Source: Undaria pinnatifida (lineage: Eukaryota > Sar > Phaeophyceae > Laminariales > Alariaceae). Taken from it: DNA of 64,000 bases. How positions within the stretch are numbered: the first letter of the stretch is position 1; the number at the start of each line of letters is the position of its first letter. The notes beneath the pieces are model-generated. The model was not told where the DNA came from. It was given only the letters and a program-made list of their open reading frames with translations, and did not search any database. Made by a program: the position numbers and the translations under genes. Location of the stretch: positions 496,001 through 560,000 of the forward strand of contig JABAKD010000020.1 of NCBI GenBank assembly GCA_012845835.1, in the 5' to 3' direction. Positions 44,404 through 55,815 of the stretch are shown piece after piece.

Positions 44404-45909
44404 CTAAAGCGCCGAATTTGGCGCCAATGAATGCTGGCACATGTGCTTAAAGCCGCAGAACGTGCACGCTTGAAAGGACGGCGTCGGGTCGAATTTCTCC
44501 GCGCGAACCGCAGCCGCTGTCACTGATATCGCCTCCAAGGCGATATCGGCGTCGACCTGCGATGGCACGGCCACGCCCCTACGGCCGTCCTCAATGGATT
44601 CAATTACAGTCTCCGACGGCATCACCCCAAAAAGACGCTCGGCTGCCAGGGAGTAAAGCCGCAGCTGCAAGTTGTCTTGCACCATGCGCGACGGGTCCTT
44701 AGCGCCTACGTTCGACTTGTAGTCCGTGATGGACACTAGCGGCGGCCCTAACGCCCCGCCCGCGTTTGTTGGAGTAACGTCTACCCTATCAAAAATTCCA
44801 GACAGGACTACGTAAGCCTCAGGGATTTTAACCATGAACTTATGCTCTACAAGAATCTGCGGTCGAAAGTTGAGCTTTGAGGGAGTGGCTCCTTCATTCA
44901 ACCGCATCCCACCCTCTAGGCTGACTGGAGCTACACTTGCACCCCCCTCGAGAAGTCTCGACAGGAATGATGCCAAGCCGCGCGCGCCATTTTCCGTCAA
45001 CGTTTTCACCTGCGCGGAGGACTCAAAGGCGCACCCGTGTAAGTGGTGTTTGAACTCTTGCACGGCCGCTTCCAGAGTGGAGGGCGACCCACCGCCCCCG
45101 GAATCGCCGCCGCCGCCCTCTTCCCCCCCCCCCATCCCGCCTCTCAACAACGAGGCGACAGCTTCGTGCATCGCCCGACCGTATACCATCCTTGGGTTTG
45201 GCGGCGGCGACACGTTGAGCACATGCTGGAGATAGTAACTGTGCGGGCACGCCGCAAGCGATGATATAGACGAGAACGACAACCGGAGCGGTTGCGTCTC
45301 GCCGACGCCTTCCTTCTCCCCAGCCTTCGTATCTAAGGGGCTAACCTCCACACGTCCACTAGCGGCATCGGCTACACCGACACCGTCCTGCTTCGACGCC
45401 GCCGCTTTCCACTCCTGCGGCGCACTCGGTCCGAGGATTTCGGAAAGAAACGGGCTCGGCGCGAGGTGGTTCCTGCCGCGGCTGACACGGGCAGAGACGC
45501 TGAGGCAAACCTCCTTCCTAGCGGAGGCAACCGCGGCATACAGGTTCGCGCGTGCTCCATTTTCGTGGCACACACGGGTAAGCTCAGCCTCCGATCGTAT
45601 GCTTGCCGCGTCTCTAGGCTCAGGCGCGCCGAGGAACGGCCCCGGGACAGGTAAGCGCGCCTTGCGAAGGTTTCCTGGCAGGCGGGATCGCGTGCAGAAC
45701 GGAATGAACACGGTGTGGAAGGACCTGCCTGCAGCGGCGCCGTCCTTCCCGGGATCGAAAACGCTCACTCCATCACCGGTGGAGTTCTCTGGATCGGCGA
45801 ATGTTCCCTCCTGAAAAAAACTGGAGGAATCTTCCTCGGTGTACCCCACGCCGTGCCTTCGGAACAAGCGGAGGACAGGCTCCACAAGGATAGCGTTATC
45901 TCCCCCAAC
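44404..45909 (-). CDS. AddB/UvrD-like helicase-nuclease, C-terminal exon with Fe-S PD-(D/E)XK nuclease
   Basis: The 501 residues from acceptor ctTGGTAG|GTT (45910) begin VGGDNAILVEPVLRLFRRHG. The first third is the end of a superfamily 1 helicase: GRSFHTVFIPFCTRSRLPG stands where 'KGLEFDTVF' is usual, and ANLYAAVASARKEVCLS where motif VI is. The rest is a RecB-type nuclease: SSISSLAACPHSYYLQHVL, YGRAMHEAVASLL (the conserved His), then LVEHKFMVKIPEAYVVLSGI with FDRVDV and ITDYKSN (catalytic D...D-x-K), then QLRLYSLAAE. It ends with CTFCGFKHMC, which with the earlier ACP cysteine gives the four-Cys iron-sulphur staple of AddB-type nucleases. Gly-rich low-complexity lies at MGGGEEGGGGDSGGGG. It should join the upstream exon at 55816 (both phase 0). 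The role by family is DNA end processing or repair; the compartment is unknown. Confidence 0.75.
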   Translation of the reverse strand, partial: VGGDNAILVEPVLRLFRRHGVGYTEEDSSSFFQEGTFADPENSTGDGVSVFDPGKDGAAAGRSFHTVFIPFCTRSRLPGNLRKARLPVPGPFLGAPEPRDAASIRSEAELTRVCHENGARANLYAAVASARKEVCLSVSARVSRGRNHLAPSPFLSEILGPSAPQEWKAAASKQDGVGVADAASGRVEVSPLDTKAGEKEGVGETQPLRLSFSSISSLAACPHSYYLQHVLNVSPPPNPRMVYGRAMHEAVASLLRGGMGGGEEGGGGDSGGGGSPSTLEAAVQEFKHHLHGCAFESSAQVKTLTENGARGLASFLSRLLEGGASVAPVSLEGGMRLNEGATPSKLNFRPQILVEHKFMVKIPEAYVVLSGIFDRVDVTPTNAGGALGPPLVSITDYKSNVGAKDPSRMVQDNLQLRLYSLAAERLFGVMPSETVIESIEDGRRGVAVPSQVDADIALEAISVTAAAVRAEKFDPTPSFQACTFCGFKHMCQHSLAPNSAL

Positions 45910-46364
45910 CTACCAAGACACCGTCGCGGGACAACAACAAGCGGGAGCGGAGTGCCATCAGCAACGTAGCAACGATTCCCGTGGTACCTATTTTTCACTC
46001 GTCAATTTTCAATTACAAGGAATTACACGTTATGCAACTTTCAAATTACAGATGCAGGGGAGCACGTGGCGAATGTAGCACACATTCCTCTGGGCATATG
46101 CGCGCTAAAATTACACGTTCTTTAAGGGAAATGTAGAGTAAAAACACCCGACTGGCGGGTCAGAGTCGACTCTGTTGTCGAGTGGCCAGGCTAGATTGGT
46201 CTTCAGGACGGTGTAGCACCGCCGTATTCAGGGTGGTACAGCACAGGCCGTAAGACTGCAAAACACAGAACGCATTTTTTGAGGGGCTAAAGAGCCAAAC
46301 GGTTTCACTTTCGAGGACAACGACAACAAGACACACACCCCGTCGCACGCGAGATCGAGAGGTA

Positions 46365-46427
46365 TCACGCGCAGCTGCAAACATGACCCTCGACGAAATC
46401 CTCGATCTCACAGCTGAAGCGTAGTTT
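46365..46427 (+). repeat. MS-x-D leader repeat, copy 7
   Basis: 'cgcagctgcaaacATG' followed by MTLDEILDLTAEA then TAG. Plus strand, inside the helicase-nuclease intron. Confidence 0.5.
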
Positions 46428-46671
46428 TATTTTTTACAAAACATACCTGAACCCTTCAGGAGATTGTTTACCCATCCGGGCCCCAGAGATTTTCGTGTCC
46501 GAATCCCCGTAAACTTTCCAGACGTAGCAACCGACCTAACGTCGGCTCGCCGAGGAGCAACTCTAATCCAGTAGACTACAGAGTAGTCATTGGGGCAGCA
46601 CCGGCCATGCGGTATTACAACTGAAGTATGCTTGTGTCATCTTGTCATCTGTTTTCTGCAAAACCTGTATC

Positions 46672-46938
46672 TTACGCAGCAGCAGCAGCGGTAGTAATAC
46701 TACTTCCAGTATAACAGTAGCCTACGAAACACGCCGCACACAAAGCGGCCCACCCCTCCCAACCAAAGTTGTTCTTGATGTGCATCCAAAAATTTAAGAA
46801 CGTTTGCATGCATCCCATCCTTTTGTAATCTGACATATCTGCCAGCATATCACTACGAGAAACGTGCACCTTCTTGTGTTTGCATCCCGAAAAACTATTC
46901 CTATATTTTGATAATTCTGCAGCCCCTAACCCGGACAA
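46672..46938 (-). CDS. Hypothetical small ORF, 88 codons
   Basis: ATG at 46938 gives MSGLGAAELSKYRNSFSGCK, then a basic middle (HKKVHVSRSDMLADMSDYKR), then an aromatic/hydrophobic stretch (WEGWAALCAACFVGYCYTG) that could cross a membrane, and an Ala-run C-terminus. It lies in the intron on the same strand as the host gene. I recognise no family, and a chance frame is quite possible. Confidence 0.2.
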   Translation of the reverse strand: MSGLGAAELSKYRNSFSGCKHKKVHVSRSDMLADMSDYKRMGCMQTFLNFWMHIKNNFGWEGWAALCAACFVGYCYTGSSITTAAAAA

Positions 46939-47575
46939 CGACTTTGCAGCGCCCTTGCTGTAAGTAACGGGTTAGCTCCGTTAGAGGCTGGCCATCGGTC
47001 GGTATGCAATGGTTTGCATTGCCACCGAATTCCCATGTTAAACAACATGGTTGCACAAGAACCCGCGTGCTTTAAGTTGACCAATACCTGGCATTAATAG
47101 ATGGTGGAATGATATTGACAGCGTTCGACTCTTGGGATTTTTTCGGGCTGAAGAATGCGTTGGAGTGAGCTGGCAGCGAGTATAAAGAATATTGCTGCCA
47201 ATGTAACCTCCCTTCAAACATCATAAGCTCGGGCGACCCAGGCTTTGCTCGGGAGGTATGACGTTTTCCGCAAGGCGTACGCTAGAATATACATACAAGT
47301 ACAGTACACTAAAAAGAGTATAGCATCTACTGAAAAAGTTTTTCACAGAAAATTTTTACTCGAAAAATCAATAAAAACAACGCATAAAAACGGAGTGGTA
47401 TCGAGTGCACAACGCATGTGTCGCAACAATACTCGTAGGAACATGGTGCTAATAGTACTAATAGCACGGTAGGAACATCCTACTACTAGTACTAATAGTA
47501 CGGTAGAGTAGAGGGCCACAGTTTTTTTTTCTGAGGCGCCTCACTCGAGGAGCTCTATACTAATAATCCCTATTA

Positions 47576-49140
47576 TATAATACGCTAAGGATGGTCGTGA
47601 CGTTTTGGATCTTTGAAAAATATCTTGGTTAAAACACCCCCCCCAAAAAAGCGGCGACTCCCGAGCTTCACTCGGCCTCAGGCGGCCTCGCGGTGCCGCC
47701 ACGTCCCATCCCCACAGCAGCACTACGACATGCCGGCGAAAGAACGGCCGTCGGTGCCCCACCTCGGCGAGGGGGGAGCGTGGAAATCGCCCTCCCGGGG
47801 ACGGCTCGCTTGCCCCCCCCCCGCTTTTTCTTCGTCGCTGCCTGCTAATTTTTTTTCTTCGAACTCCCAACTATATAACATTATTGAATTTTCGAATTGC
47901 TTTTTGGCCACTTGGGCCATGGACACAGCCATGGACACGAGACCACAAGCGCGCCTGCGTCAACAGCAATCACACAACGCCAGGACCAAACACAGCAGCG
48001 TCCAGCCGTCGCCGCTCGCCGTGCGCAGAATTGGCAACGCGAGCGCTTTTGGCTTGGCCTAACCAGCCCGAGAGCATTGTAACCAACAAATCGGCTGCTG
48101 CTCGCCTGTCAGGTGTATTGCTCTAGGTACTGCTGCATTGCTGTACTGCTGGGGGTAGGTTCGCGGGTGCATGGTGGGTGGTGTTCTGCTGTGCTGTACG
48201 TACTGCTGCACTGCTGTTCTGATGTACGTACTGCTGCACTGCTGTTCTGCTGTATGTAGTAAAGGTTTGGTCGGTGGATGGGTGAAGCGTGCACTGCGTC
48301 GTCCGTGGTGGGTGGGTGGGCCGTTCTGTACGTGGGAGTCTTTTTTTTGCTGTTTCCTGTTTCATAAGAACCAACTAACTCCGCCCCGCGTACCAGGTGT
48401 ATACTGCTGTATGTACTGCTGCACAGCTGTTCTGATGTACGGACTGCTGCACTGCTGTTCTGCTGTGCTGTACGTACTGCTGCACTGCTGTTCTGCTGTA
48501 TGTAGTAAAGGTTTGGTCGGTGGGTGGGTGGAGGGTGCACTGCGTCGTCCGTGGTGAGTGAATGGACCGTTCTGTACGTGGGAGTCTTTTTTTTGCTGTT
48601 TCCTGTTTCATAAGAACCAACCAACTAACTGCGCCCCGCGTACCAGGTGTATACTGCTGTACGTACTGCTGCACGGCTGTTCTGATGTACGGACTGCTGC
48701 ACTGCTGTTCTGCTGTATGTAGTAAAGGTTTGGTCGGTGGGTGGGTGGAGGGTGCACTGCGTCGTCCGTGGTGGGTGGGTGGGCCGTTCTGGACGTGGGA
48801 GTCTTTTTGCGTCCTGTGGGAGATTTTTTTTTTTCAACCCTTTTTTTTGTTTGTACAATTTAATACCGGCCTCCCACTGGTGCTTGGGAGTACCACCGTC
48901 CCCACTGCTGCACTCCTCTGTCCTTTACTACCGTACGTACTACTGCTGCCGTGTTATCATTTTTGTTTCGCAAAACTTACATACAGAGGATGATACCTTT
49001 ACTACCGTACGTACGGCGGCATTGTCGTACTGCCCTGTTATTATTTTGTTATTTTGGTACTTAATACAGAGGATACAGCACCAATTTGTTTTTGTCCGCC
49101 ATACCGGCCGGCAACTGGCATATTTCGGGAGTACCACTAG
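47576..49140 (+). repeat. 1.6-kb dispersed repeat, copy B
   Basis: Same order and orientation as 18296-20016, ending at the same 'tttcgggagtaccactag'. It has three internal units marked by 'agtaaaggtttggtcggtgg' at 48258, 48504 and 48721. It lies antisense in the helicase-nuclease intron. It differs by small indels (for example the A/T-run at about 48825-48850). Confidence 0.85.
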
Positions 49141-49386
<246 letters not shown>

Positions 49387-49521
49387 ATTTGCCATCTGAC
49401 AATGTAGCGTGAGTGTCAAAAACCATAAACATGATGAAAGAACACAAAATCCAGATGAAAGCGTGGAACGATGTTTCCAACAACCAAAAACCACGAAAAT
49501 ACTAGATGTACCTCCCTGTTT

Positions 49522-50889
49522 TCATGGCCCTGCCCCCTCCAGCAAGAGGGCCAAGTCCTTCCCCCCATACACTTCCGAAGAAGCATCGAACAACAACCCG
49601 CTATCCATATAAATGGCTAGTTTGTAACTGCTGCGTGTATGTTTCAACGCGCAGAAGGCTGTGCGGTATTGCTGCTTAATGCTATCGGCCGTGGCAAGGA
49701 AAGAGTCCCCGCCGTCTCGCTCTCTCTGTGGCCCTACCCTCTTAACCCCTCCCCCAAACACACTACTGCTCCCACCCCTATCCTTGCCACTTCCGACCGC
49801 AAGGGCCAAGTCCTCCCCCCCATACACTGCCGAAGAGGCATCGAATGACAACCCGCTATCCATATAAATGGCTGATTTGTAACTGCTGCGTGTATGTTTC
49901 AACGCGCAGAAGGCTGTGCGGTGTTGCTGGCTGATGCTGTCGGTCGTGGCAGGGACCGAATTCCCGCCGTCTCGCTCTCTGTGTGACCCTGCCCTCTTAA
50001 CCCCCTCCCCAAAAACACTGCCTCTCCCACCCTTGAGCTTGCCACTTCCAACCGCAAGGGCCAAGTCCTCCCCCCCATACACTTTCAAAGAAGCATCGAA
50101 CAACAACCCGCTATCCATATAAATGGCTGATTTGTAACTGCTGCGTATATATTTCAACGCGCAGAAGGCCGTGCGGTATTGCTGCTCAATGCTATCGGCC
50201 GTGGCAAGGAAAGAGCCCCCGCCGTCTCGCTCTCTCTGTGGCCCTACCCTCTTAACCCCTCCCCCTAAAACACTACTGCTCTCACCCCTACCCCTGCCAC
50301 TTCCGACCTCAAGGGCCAAGTCCTCCCCTCCATGCACTGCCGAAGAGGCATCGAATGACAACCCGCTATCCATATAAATGGCTGATTTGTAACTGCTGCG
50401 TGTATGTTTCAACGCGCAGAAGGCTGTGCGGTGTTGCTGGCTGATGCTGTCGGTCGTGGCAGGGACCGAATTCCCGCCGTCTCGCTCTCTGTGTGACCCT
50501 GCCCTCTTAACCCCCTCCCCAAAAACACTGCCTAATCTCCCACCCTTACGCTTGCCACTTCCGACCGCAAGGGTCAAGTCCTCCCCCCCATACACTTCCG
50601 AAGAAGCATCGAACGACAACCCGCTATCCATATAAATGGCTGATTTGTAACTGCTGCGTGTATATTTCAACGCGCAGAAGGCCGTGCGGTATTGCTGCTC
50701 AATGCTATCGGCGGTGGCAAGGAAAGAGCCCCTGCCTTCTCGCTCTCTCTGTGGCTCTGCCATTAGTACCCCCCCCCCTCTCATCGACCTTCCGGTTCTA
50801 CCGTGCACAAAACCTCCTCTTGCGACACGGGTCGCCCCTCTTGTTGTGATCCACGATGTGACCACGCTAGACAACAGCAGGAGGCGCAT
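49522..50889 (-). CDS. Five-repeat ORF (455 aa), unknown function
   Basis: ATG at 50889 starts MRLLLLSSVVTSWITTRGAT, a short hydrophobic leader that may be a signal or targeting peptide, followed by a Gly/Arg-rich linker to residue 47. Then come five tandem units: residues 48-133, 134-218, 219-303, 304-388 and a truncated 389-455. Each holds a core RTAFCALK(H/Y)TRSSYKSAIYM (at 68, 154, 239, 324, 409), then DSGLxFDAS and GGEDLALAVGSGK, a Gly/Ser linker and GVKR. Units alternate between two types (FLATADSI/QQY and VPATTDSI/QQH), giving a 170-residue (510-bp) higher-order period. All units are in frame with no stop. Each has one Cys. I know no matching family. It sits in the intron of the helicase-nuclease gene, same strand, between microsatellite DNA and unannotated sequence. 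It could be a nested gene, an alternative exon, or a satellite that happens to be open. Confidence 0.45.
   Translation of the reverse strand: MRLLLLSSVVTSWITTRGATRVARGGFVHGRTGRSMRGGGVLMAEPQREREGRGSFLATADSIEQQYRTAFCALKYTRSSYKSAIYMDSGLSFDASSEVYGGEDLTLAVGSGKRKGGRLGSVFGEGVKRAGSHRERDGGNSVPATTDSISQQHRTAFCALKHTRSSYKSAIYMDSGLSFDASSAVHGGEDLALEVGSGRGRGESSSVLGGGVKRVGPQRERDGGGSFLATADSIEQQYRTAFCALKYIRSSYKSAIYMDSGLLFDASLKVYGGEDLALAVGSGKLKGGRGSVFGEGVKRAGSHRERDGGNSVPATTDSISQQHRTAFCALKHTRSSYKSAIYMDSGLSFDASSAVYGGEDLALAVGSGKDRGGSSSVFGGGVKRVGPQRERDGGDSFLATADSIKQQYRTAFCALKHTRSSYKLAIYMDSGLLFDASSEVYGGKDLALLLEGAGP
49600..50790. repeat. 255-bp tandem repeat (510-bp higher-order)
   Basis: The DNA basis of the five-repeat ORF: 'ccatataaatggct(g)atttgtaactg' recurs about every 255 bp (near 49608, 49860, 50115, 50370 and 50630). 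Units two apart are more alike than neighbours. Confidence 0.9.
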
Positions 50890-52083
50890 GCGACCGCTGT
50901 AATATTATTGTTACGGCTACTACAGTTTAATCACCTCGCTCGCGACTGAACGTTGACCTTTTCTCGAACCGCGGGTACGAGTGTACGAGTGACTGCAAGA
51001 AAGATAGAGGTTACAGCCAAGGGCTGTCTGCCCCCAACTCACACGAAAAGTAAAATAAATAAATAAATAAAAGAACGAACGAAAAACAGTTGTGCCAACA
51101 CTGGAATGCTGGCACACAACAATAATACTGTAGTGTCCCCTCCCAACCCCAGCAATTGCCACGCCAAACAGCGTCCCTCCTAAAGCTGTGTTGGTTGGGC
51201 TGCAATTTGTGCAGCACCGTTTAGACTACGCTCTTTGTTTTGCCTTTTTTCACGCGACGTACTTACAGTACAACAAATGCGATCAGCACCAGCAAAGCAA
51301 GCAGCAGTATCTAGAACCTACTAGGCTATTAATAGTAGACCGCCAAAATAAGGCGCGATGTTATTTACGCTCGTTGTTTCGCGCGTCCTACGACAGCAGC
51401 AGTCTAAATCGCGGAAACGATACACTCGCCAATCTACAGCAGTATCTCTCGTGGGTATCTTCTGCTATAAGGTACATAGTCTATTAAAAGAGTACAAGTA
51501 GACAGAGCTGAAACGCAGCTTGCAAAGATGAGTAGTCTATTGACCTGAAACTCGTCGAACTCACGGCTGACGTCCTTGAAATATATATCCCTGGTATATT
51601 TTTTATGAAATACACTTGATTGAGTACGAGCAAAAAGTACGTCAAGATTGTACGTAGCGTATCCTGTGATATCTTTTCCGCTCTTTCTCGTCGCGCTTTT
51701 ATATACAACCAACAGCAGAACGAGCAGCGGACAAGGTGCGGTCACCGGCAACACGGCAGCGTCTAGACAGTCAGAGATAAATACGACGAGGCGCAACGCA
51801 CGATCTTAGGCTTTGCCGGCCGAACGTGATTCCGAAAACAGCGGTTACGTCGGTGGACCCACTGCTACTGCCAAGGAGACCACGACGATCTTTTTGCCAA
51901 ATGGACTGCTGGGTGATGAAGGTAACTTCCACTCGTACCTCTCTGCTCCGAGACCACCGACCTAGCTAGCTTCCCCCCCTCCCTCTCTTATCCGTCGATC
52001 GACACGAACCGGGCAATCCTTCTTCCTTCGTGCCTCCCTCCACGCCGCGGAGCAGCTCTCAACCTCCAAAGCCACCACTCGCC
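50890..52083. other. Intronic sequence without recognised gene
   Basis: Contains '(aaat)aaataaataaa' at about 51055 and MS-x-D leader copy 8. Frames of 60-120 codons show no family motif. Confidence 0.35.
51513..51610 (+). repeat. MS-x-D leader repeat, copy 8
   Basis: 'cgcagcttgcaaagATGAGTA' then a small indel, with 'gacctgaaactcgtcgaactcacggctgacgt' preserved as in copy 6. Confidence 0.55.
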
Positions 52084-52496
<413 letters not shown>

Positions 52497-53185
52497 ACCT
52501 CACAAAAAAAAGGAGTAAAAGTGAGTAAAGTGCCAGCGATTTCAATTGTCGTGATTGATGAACAAAAAAACAGGGCCTAGGCATACAAAGAAAAACGTTC
52601 CTACGGAGTGCGTACCTTAAAACAAGAATGAAATTCCGACGACTGTGGGTTCAGGAGCCCGGCCACTCAGAAAAAAGATAGCCCAAAAGAGGTACACCTT
52701 AATATCGTAGCACGTGTCAATACATATATACATATATAGACTTACTTACGAATATCTTTGTGCTGAAAGCACTCGGTTGGTTCATCCCTGGCATCTCCGG
52801 GGTCGGACGGTCCGATTTATTACTTGCGGAACGGTCCAGGTTTTCTTTGATTTCTTGCTCCGCCCGCTAAGAAGGTCCAGTTTTTCTTTGATTTCTTGCC
52901 CCGCCCGCCTTATTATTTTTTTTTTTTGTTCTGCTCGTTTTGCCAGTTATTATTATTTTTTCTTCTGCTCGTTTTGCCAGTTGCTTCTTGACTTTTCAGC
53001 TGCTTCCTGCAAATTTGTTTTTTTTGCCAAACACGATTTTGAACCTTTTCGCGATTTTTTCTTTCTTTTTGTGTAGTAAGTTGAACTTCCTACATACCAT
53101 TTCCCACTAATTTGCCGCCTGTGCATTACTTGCGGAACGGTTCAGCTTTAGCTTTTCTTTGATTCCCACCATTTGTTTTGTACTT
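52497..53185. other. No gene recognised
   Basis: T-rich with duplicated 'ccagtttttctttgatttcttgc' (52838 and 52871) and 'ctgctcgttttgccagtt' (52930 and 52965) phrases. Phe-rich frames are compositional. Confidence 0.4.
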
Positions 53186-53610
53186 GACGGTGTTTCATCA
53201 ACTGAGATCTGGGCTTGGCTCATCAGCTCCGCGCCGCCCAGCACCCCATCGCAGCGCTATAGCTCGCAGCTACGGAGCGCCGTGCAGTGCCATACGATGC
53301 CCTGTAGCTTACGTTAGTTGCGGCACGAAGTTTCATCAGCTGACATCTGGGCTTGGCTCATCAGCTCCGCACCGCCCAACACCCCACCGCAGCGCTATAG
53401 CTCGCAGCAACGCAGCGCCGTGCAGTGCCCTGCGATGCCTTTTAGCGCACCATTTCTTTTGTGCTTGACGAAGTTTCGTCAGCTGAGATCCGGGCTTGGC
53501 TCATCAGCTCCGCACCGCCCAGCACCCCACCGCAGCGCTATAGCTCGCAGCAACGCAGCGCCATGCAGTGCCCTGCGATGCCCTGCAGCTCTAGCGTAGC
53601 AGAGCGCAGC
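53186..53610 (+). repeat. Three tandem units of about 140 bp
   Basis: Marked by 'tttcatcaactgagatctgg' variants at 53193, 53331 and 53474, each followed by 'gcttggctcatcagctccgc' and 'gcgctatagctcgcagc'. The frames read as repeated Ser/Ala/Pro-rich peptides and change frame between units. Confidence 0.85.
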
Positions 53611-54345
53611 GCTGTGCTTTGACGTGCTTTGCTGCTTCGCCGTGCTGCGTGCTTTGCGGTACTTTTAATAGTTCGTACATGCCAGGAACCTTCGCAGTAT
53701 CATCCAACGTACCGGTACTATCAATAAGTTTGTACATCCTACGTTGTTGGATCCCAATGCACCCCCAGCACAGGTCAGCCCGCTGGCTATATATAGCTCA
53801 GCAGTGCAGCGCGTCATAGTGCGGTGCCGTGTCTTGCCCTTCGTTTTGCGGTGTTGTGTCGTGCGGCGCTGTGCGTTCTTTTGAACTCACAGTAGTACCA
53901 GGTATGATACAGGTACCAGGTACCATTATGTAAGCGTCGTGTTCTCATCACACGTACTGCCGTTCAGAACGTGACATCAACAAGCATCTAGCGCAGGGCA
54001 ATTAGCTTTGCACAAGCACCTCTTGGCAACATTATTTCACCGTTCCAGCTTTTCTTTGCCTTCTTCCACACTTCATTGGTTCTTCCATTTCGTCAATTAT
54101 TATTGCATTTTTTCCGTTTTTCAGTTTTTTCTTCGTTCATTTTCGACTAACTCCTTGATATTTGATTCGTTCGAACTCGTTTTTCATGTTCTTGTGGATA
54201 CCAGTCCCTATTCCCTAGATGGTACCGCCTCATTATCCCTATAATCCTTCAAGATCATCCTGGCTCCTCGAGGCAGACTCTGAGGTGTTTCCTCTTTGTT
54301 GACCCTCGAACGTGCGGTTGCGCACATAACCCACCTCGGTGTGTC
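53611..54345. other. No gene recognised
   Basis: Words such as 'gcagcgc(a/g)gtgc', 'accaggta' and 'ccgttttg' recall the family B body, so this may be decayed family B material. No coding region. Confidence 0.35.
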
Positions 54346-54437
54346 TCCACACTAACACTAACACTAACACTAACACTAACACCAACACTAACACTAACAC
54401 TAACACTAACACTAACACTAACACGAACACTAACACC
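54346..54437 (+). repeat. (CACTAA)n hexanucleotide array
   Basis: About 15 units of ACTAAC with one ACCAAC and one ACGAAC variant. It differs from the host telomere-like TTAGGG repeat. Confidence 0.95.
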
Positions 54438-54534
54438 TCCATCAGAGAAAGAGAAAACCTGCGAAGGGACTAACGTCCCACATTCTGAACATTTTTTAAA
54501 CCTCTTCTTTTTTTAATTTTTTACTCTTTTTTTC

Positions 54535-54660
54535 CAAGATATGTTTTTGGGAGTTGAACTTGCAACTTTGCTTTTTTGGGAGTTGAACTTGCATTTTAAT
54601 GGACGTCCATGCGAGGGAGTTGAACTTGCATTTTAATAGACGTCCATGCGAGCTTTTTAG
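54535..54660 (+). repeat. Short tandem 'gggagttgaacttgca' units
   Basis: Three copies of 'gggagttgaacttgca', two followed by 'ttttaat(g/a)gacgtccatgcga'. Confidence 0.8.
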
Positions 54661-54844
54661 TAATGCGCCCAAGGGCACACAACACATGTCAAAGCAACAG
54701 GAGCCAGCTGAAGCTGTGGGCCAGTTATGACAATTTTTGTGTTTTTTCGTTTTTCAGTTGTTTCCTCGTTCATTTTCAACTATCTCCTTTAAATTGGACA
54801 ATCTATCTACTAGAAGACCACAAAGTCACATTGATATCTATCAT

Positions 54845-55475
54845 TTTTTTTATGAGATCATTTTTTTCCTCGATGACACCGGGATTCGAACCTACGAGAA
54901 GATCTTGAGGCTTATCGTACATACCGGTGCTATACTACACCAGGTTTGTACATACCATCAGGTATTACGCTGTTGGATCACAATGCACGCCCAGCTCAGA
55001 TCAGTCCGGCTTTTATACATCCCAGCAGCGCAGCGTAGCGCCGTGTGGAGCCGTGCGGTGCGCTGCCGTGCCCTTCGCGCTGCGGTGCCGTGTCGTGCTG
55101 CGCTGTGTGCTTCCTTTCGAACATAGGGCAGTACCGGGTATAATACGTGTTGTTGTGTACCACTTTTCTTCTTTTTTCTTTTTCTACATGTATTCAATTC
55201 GATCTTGCACGGCCCCCTGCTTTTCCCCCCACGCAAAGTACCCCCGTACTGCCGATCAGAACGTAACACCGGTAACAAAAGCACACAGCACAGCTGAGCA
55301 CAACAGGGCAATTTGCTCTGCACAAGCAGCTCTTGGCATTATCAAATCGCTGTTCGCACCAAAATCGTGGGCCTCTTCTTTCTGCCCCCTCTGCATGTTT
55401 TTAGTTGCATTCTTCCTTGCCTTGCGCGAGCGTAGCGGGCGGCGTCAGCCGCCCGCGGAGCGGAGCTCTTGTGTA
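54845..55475 (-). mobile_element. Composite repeat with tRNA-like part (family B), copy 2
   Basis: Inverse copy of 25930-26570. Its tRNA-like end on the minus strand reads 'gataagcctcaagatcttct' and 'ggttcgaatcccggtgtcat'. Stem pairing is too poor for a functional tRNA. Confidence 0.65.
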
Positions 55476-55815
55476 TATTATATATATATGCATATGAAAA
55501 GACTGAAGTTGGCTTTTCAAACGACGTCGCAAAGCAATCCGGCGTAAACAACCTCCAGGCAGCAGTGAGACAACCACGAAAGCGGGACACATAAAAGGCC
55601 GCAATACAGGAAACAGGAAACACATACCGGTACACATCTACAGAAAACTACTGTAATGCGGGCACACCAATGACATGGGCATCACAGACGATTTGGTCTA
55701 GACAGCAAAGCAAGCACAGCATGTTATACCGGGCTCGGTCACACGTACATCTTCGTCGCCATAACTAACCCAGGCAACACCGAAAACACACACACACGAT
55801 GATGGGCGAAATCAC

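Noticed and set aside
54239-54442. Leu/Val-rich repeated peptide
   Set aside because: Pure translation of the (CACTAA)n array.
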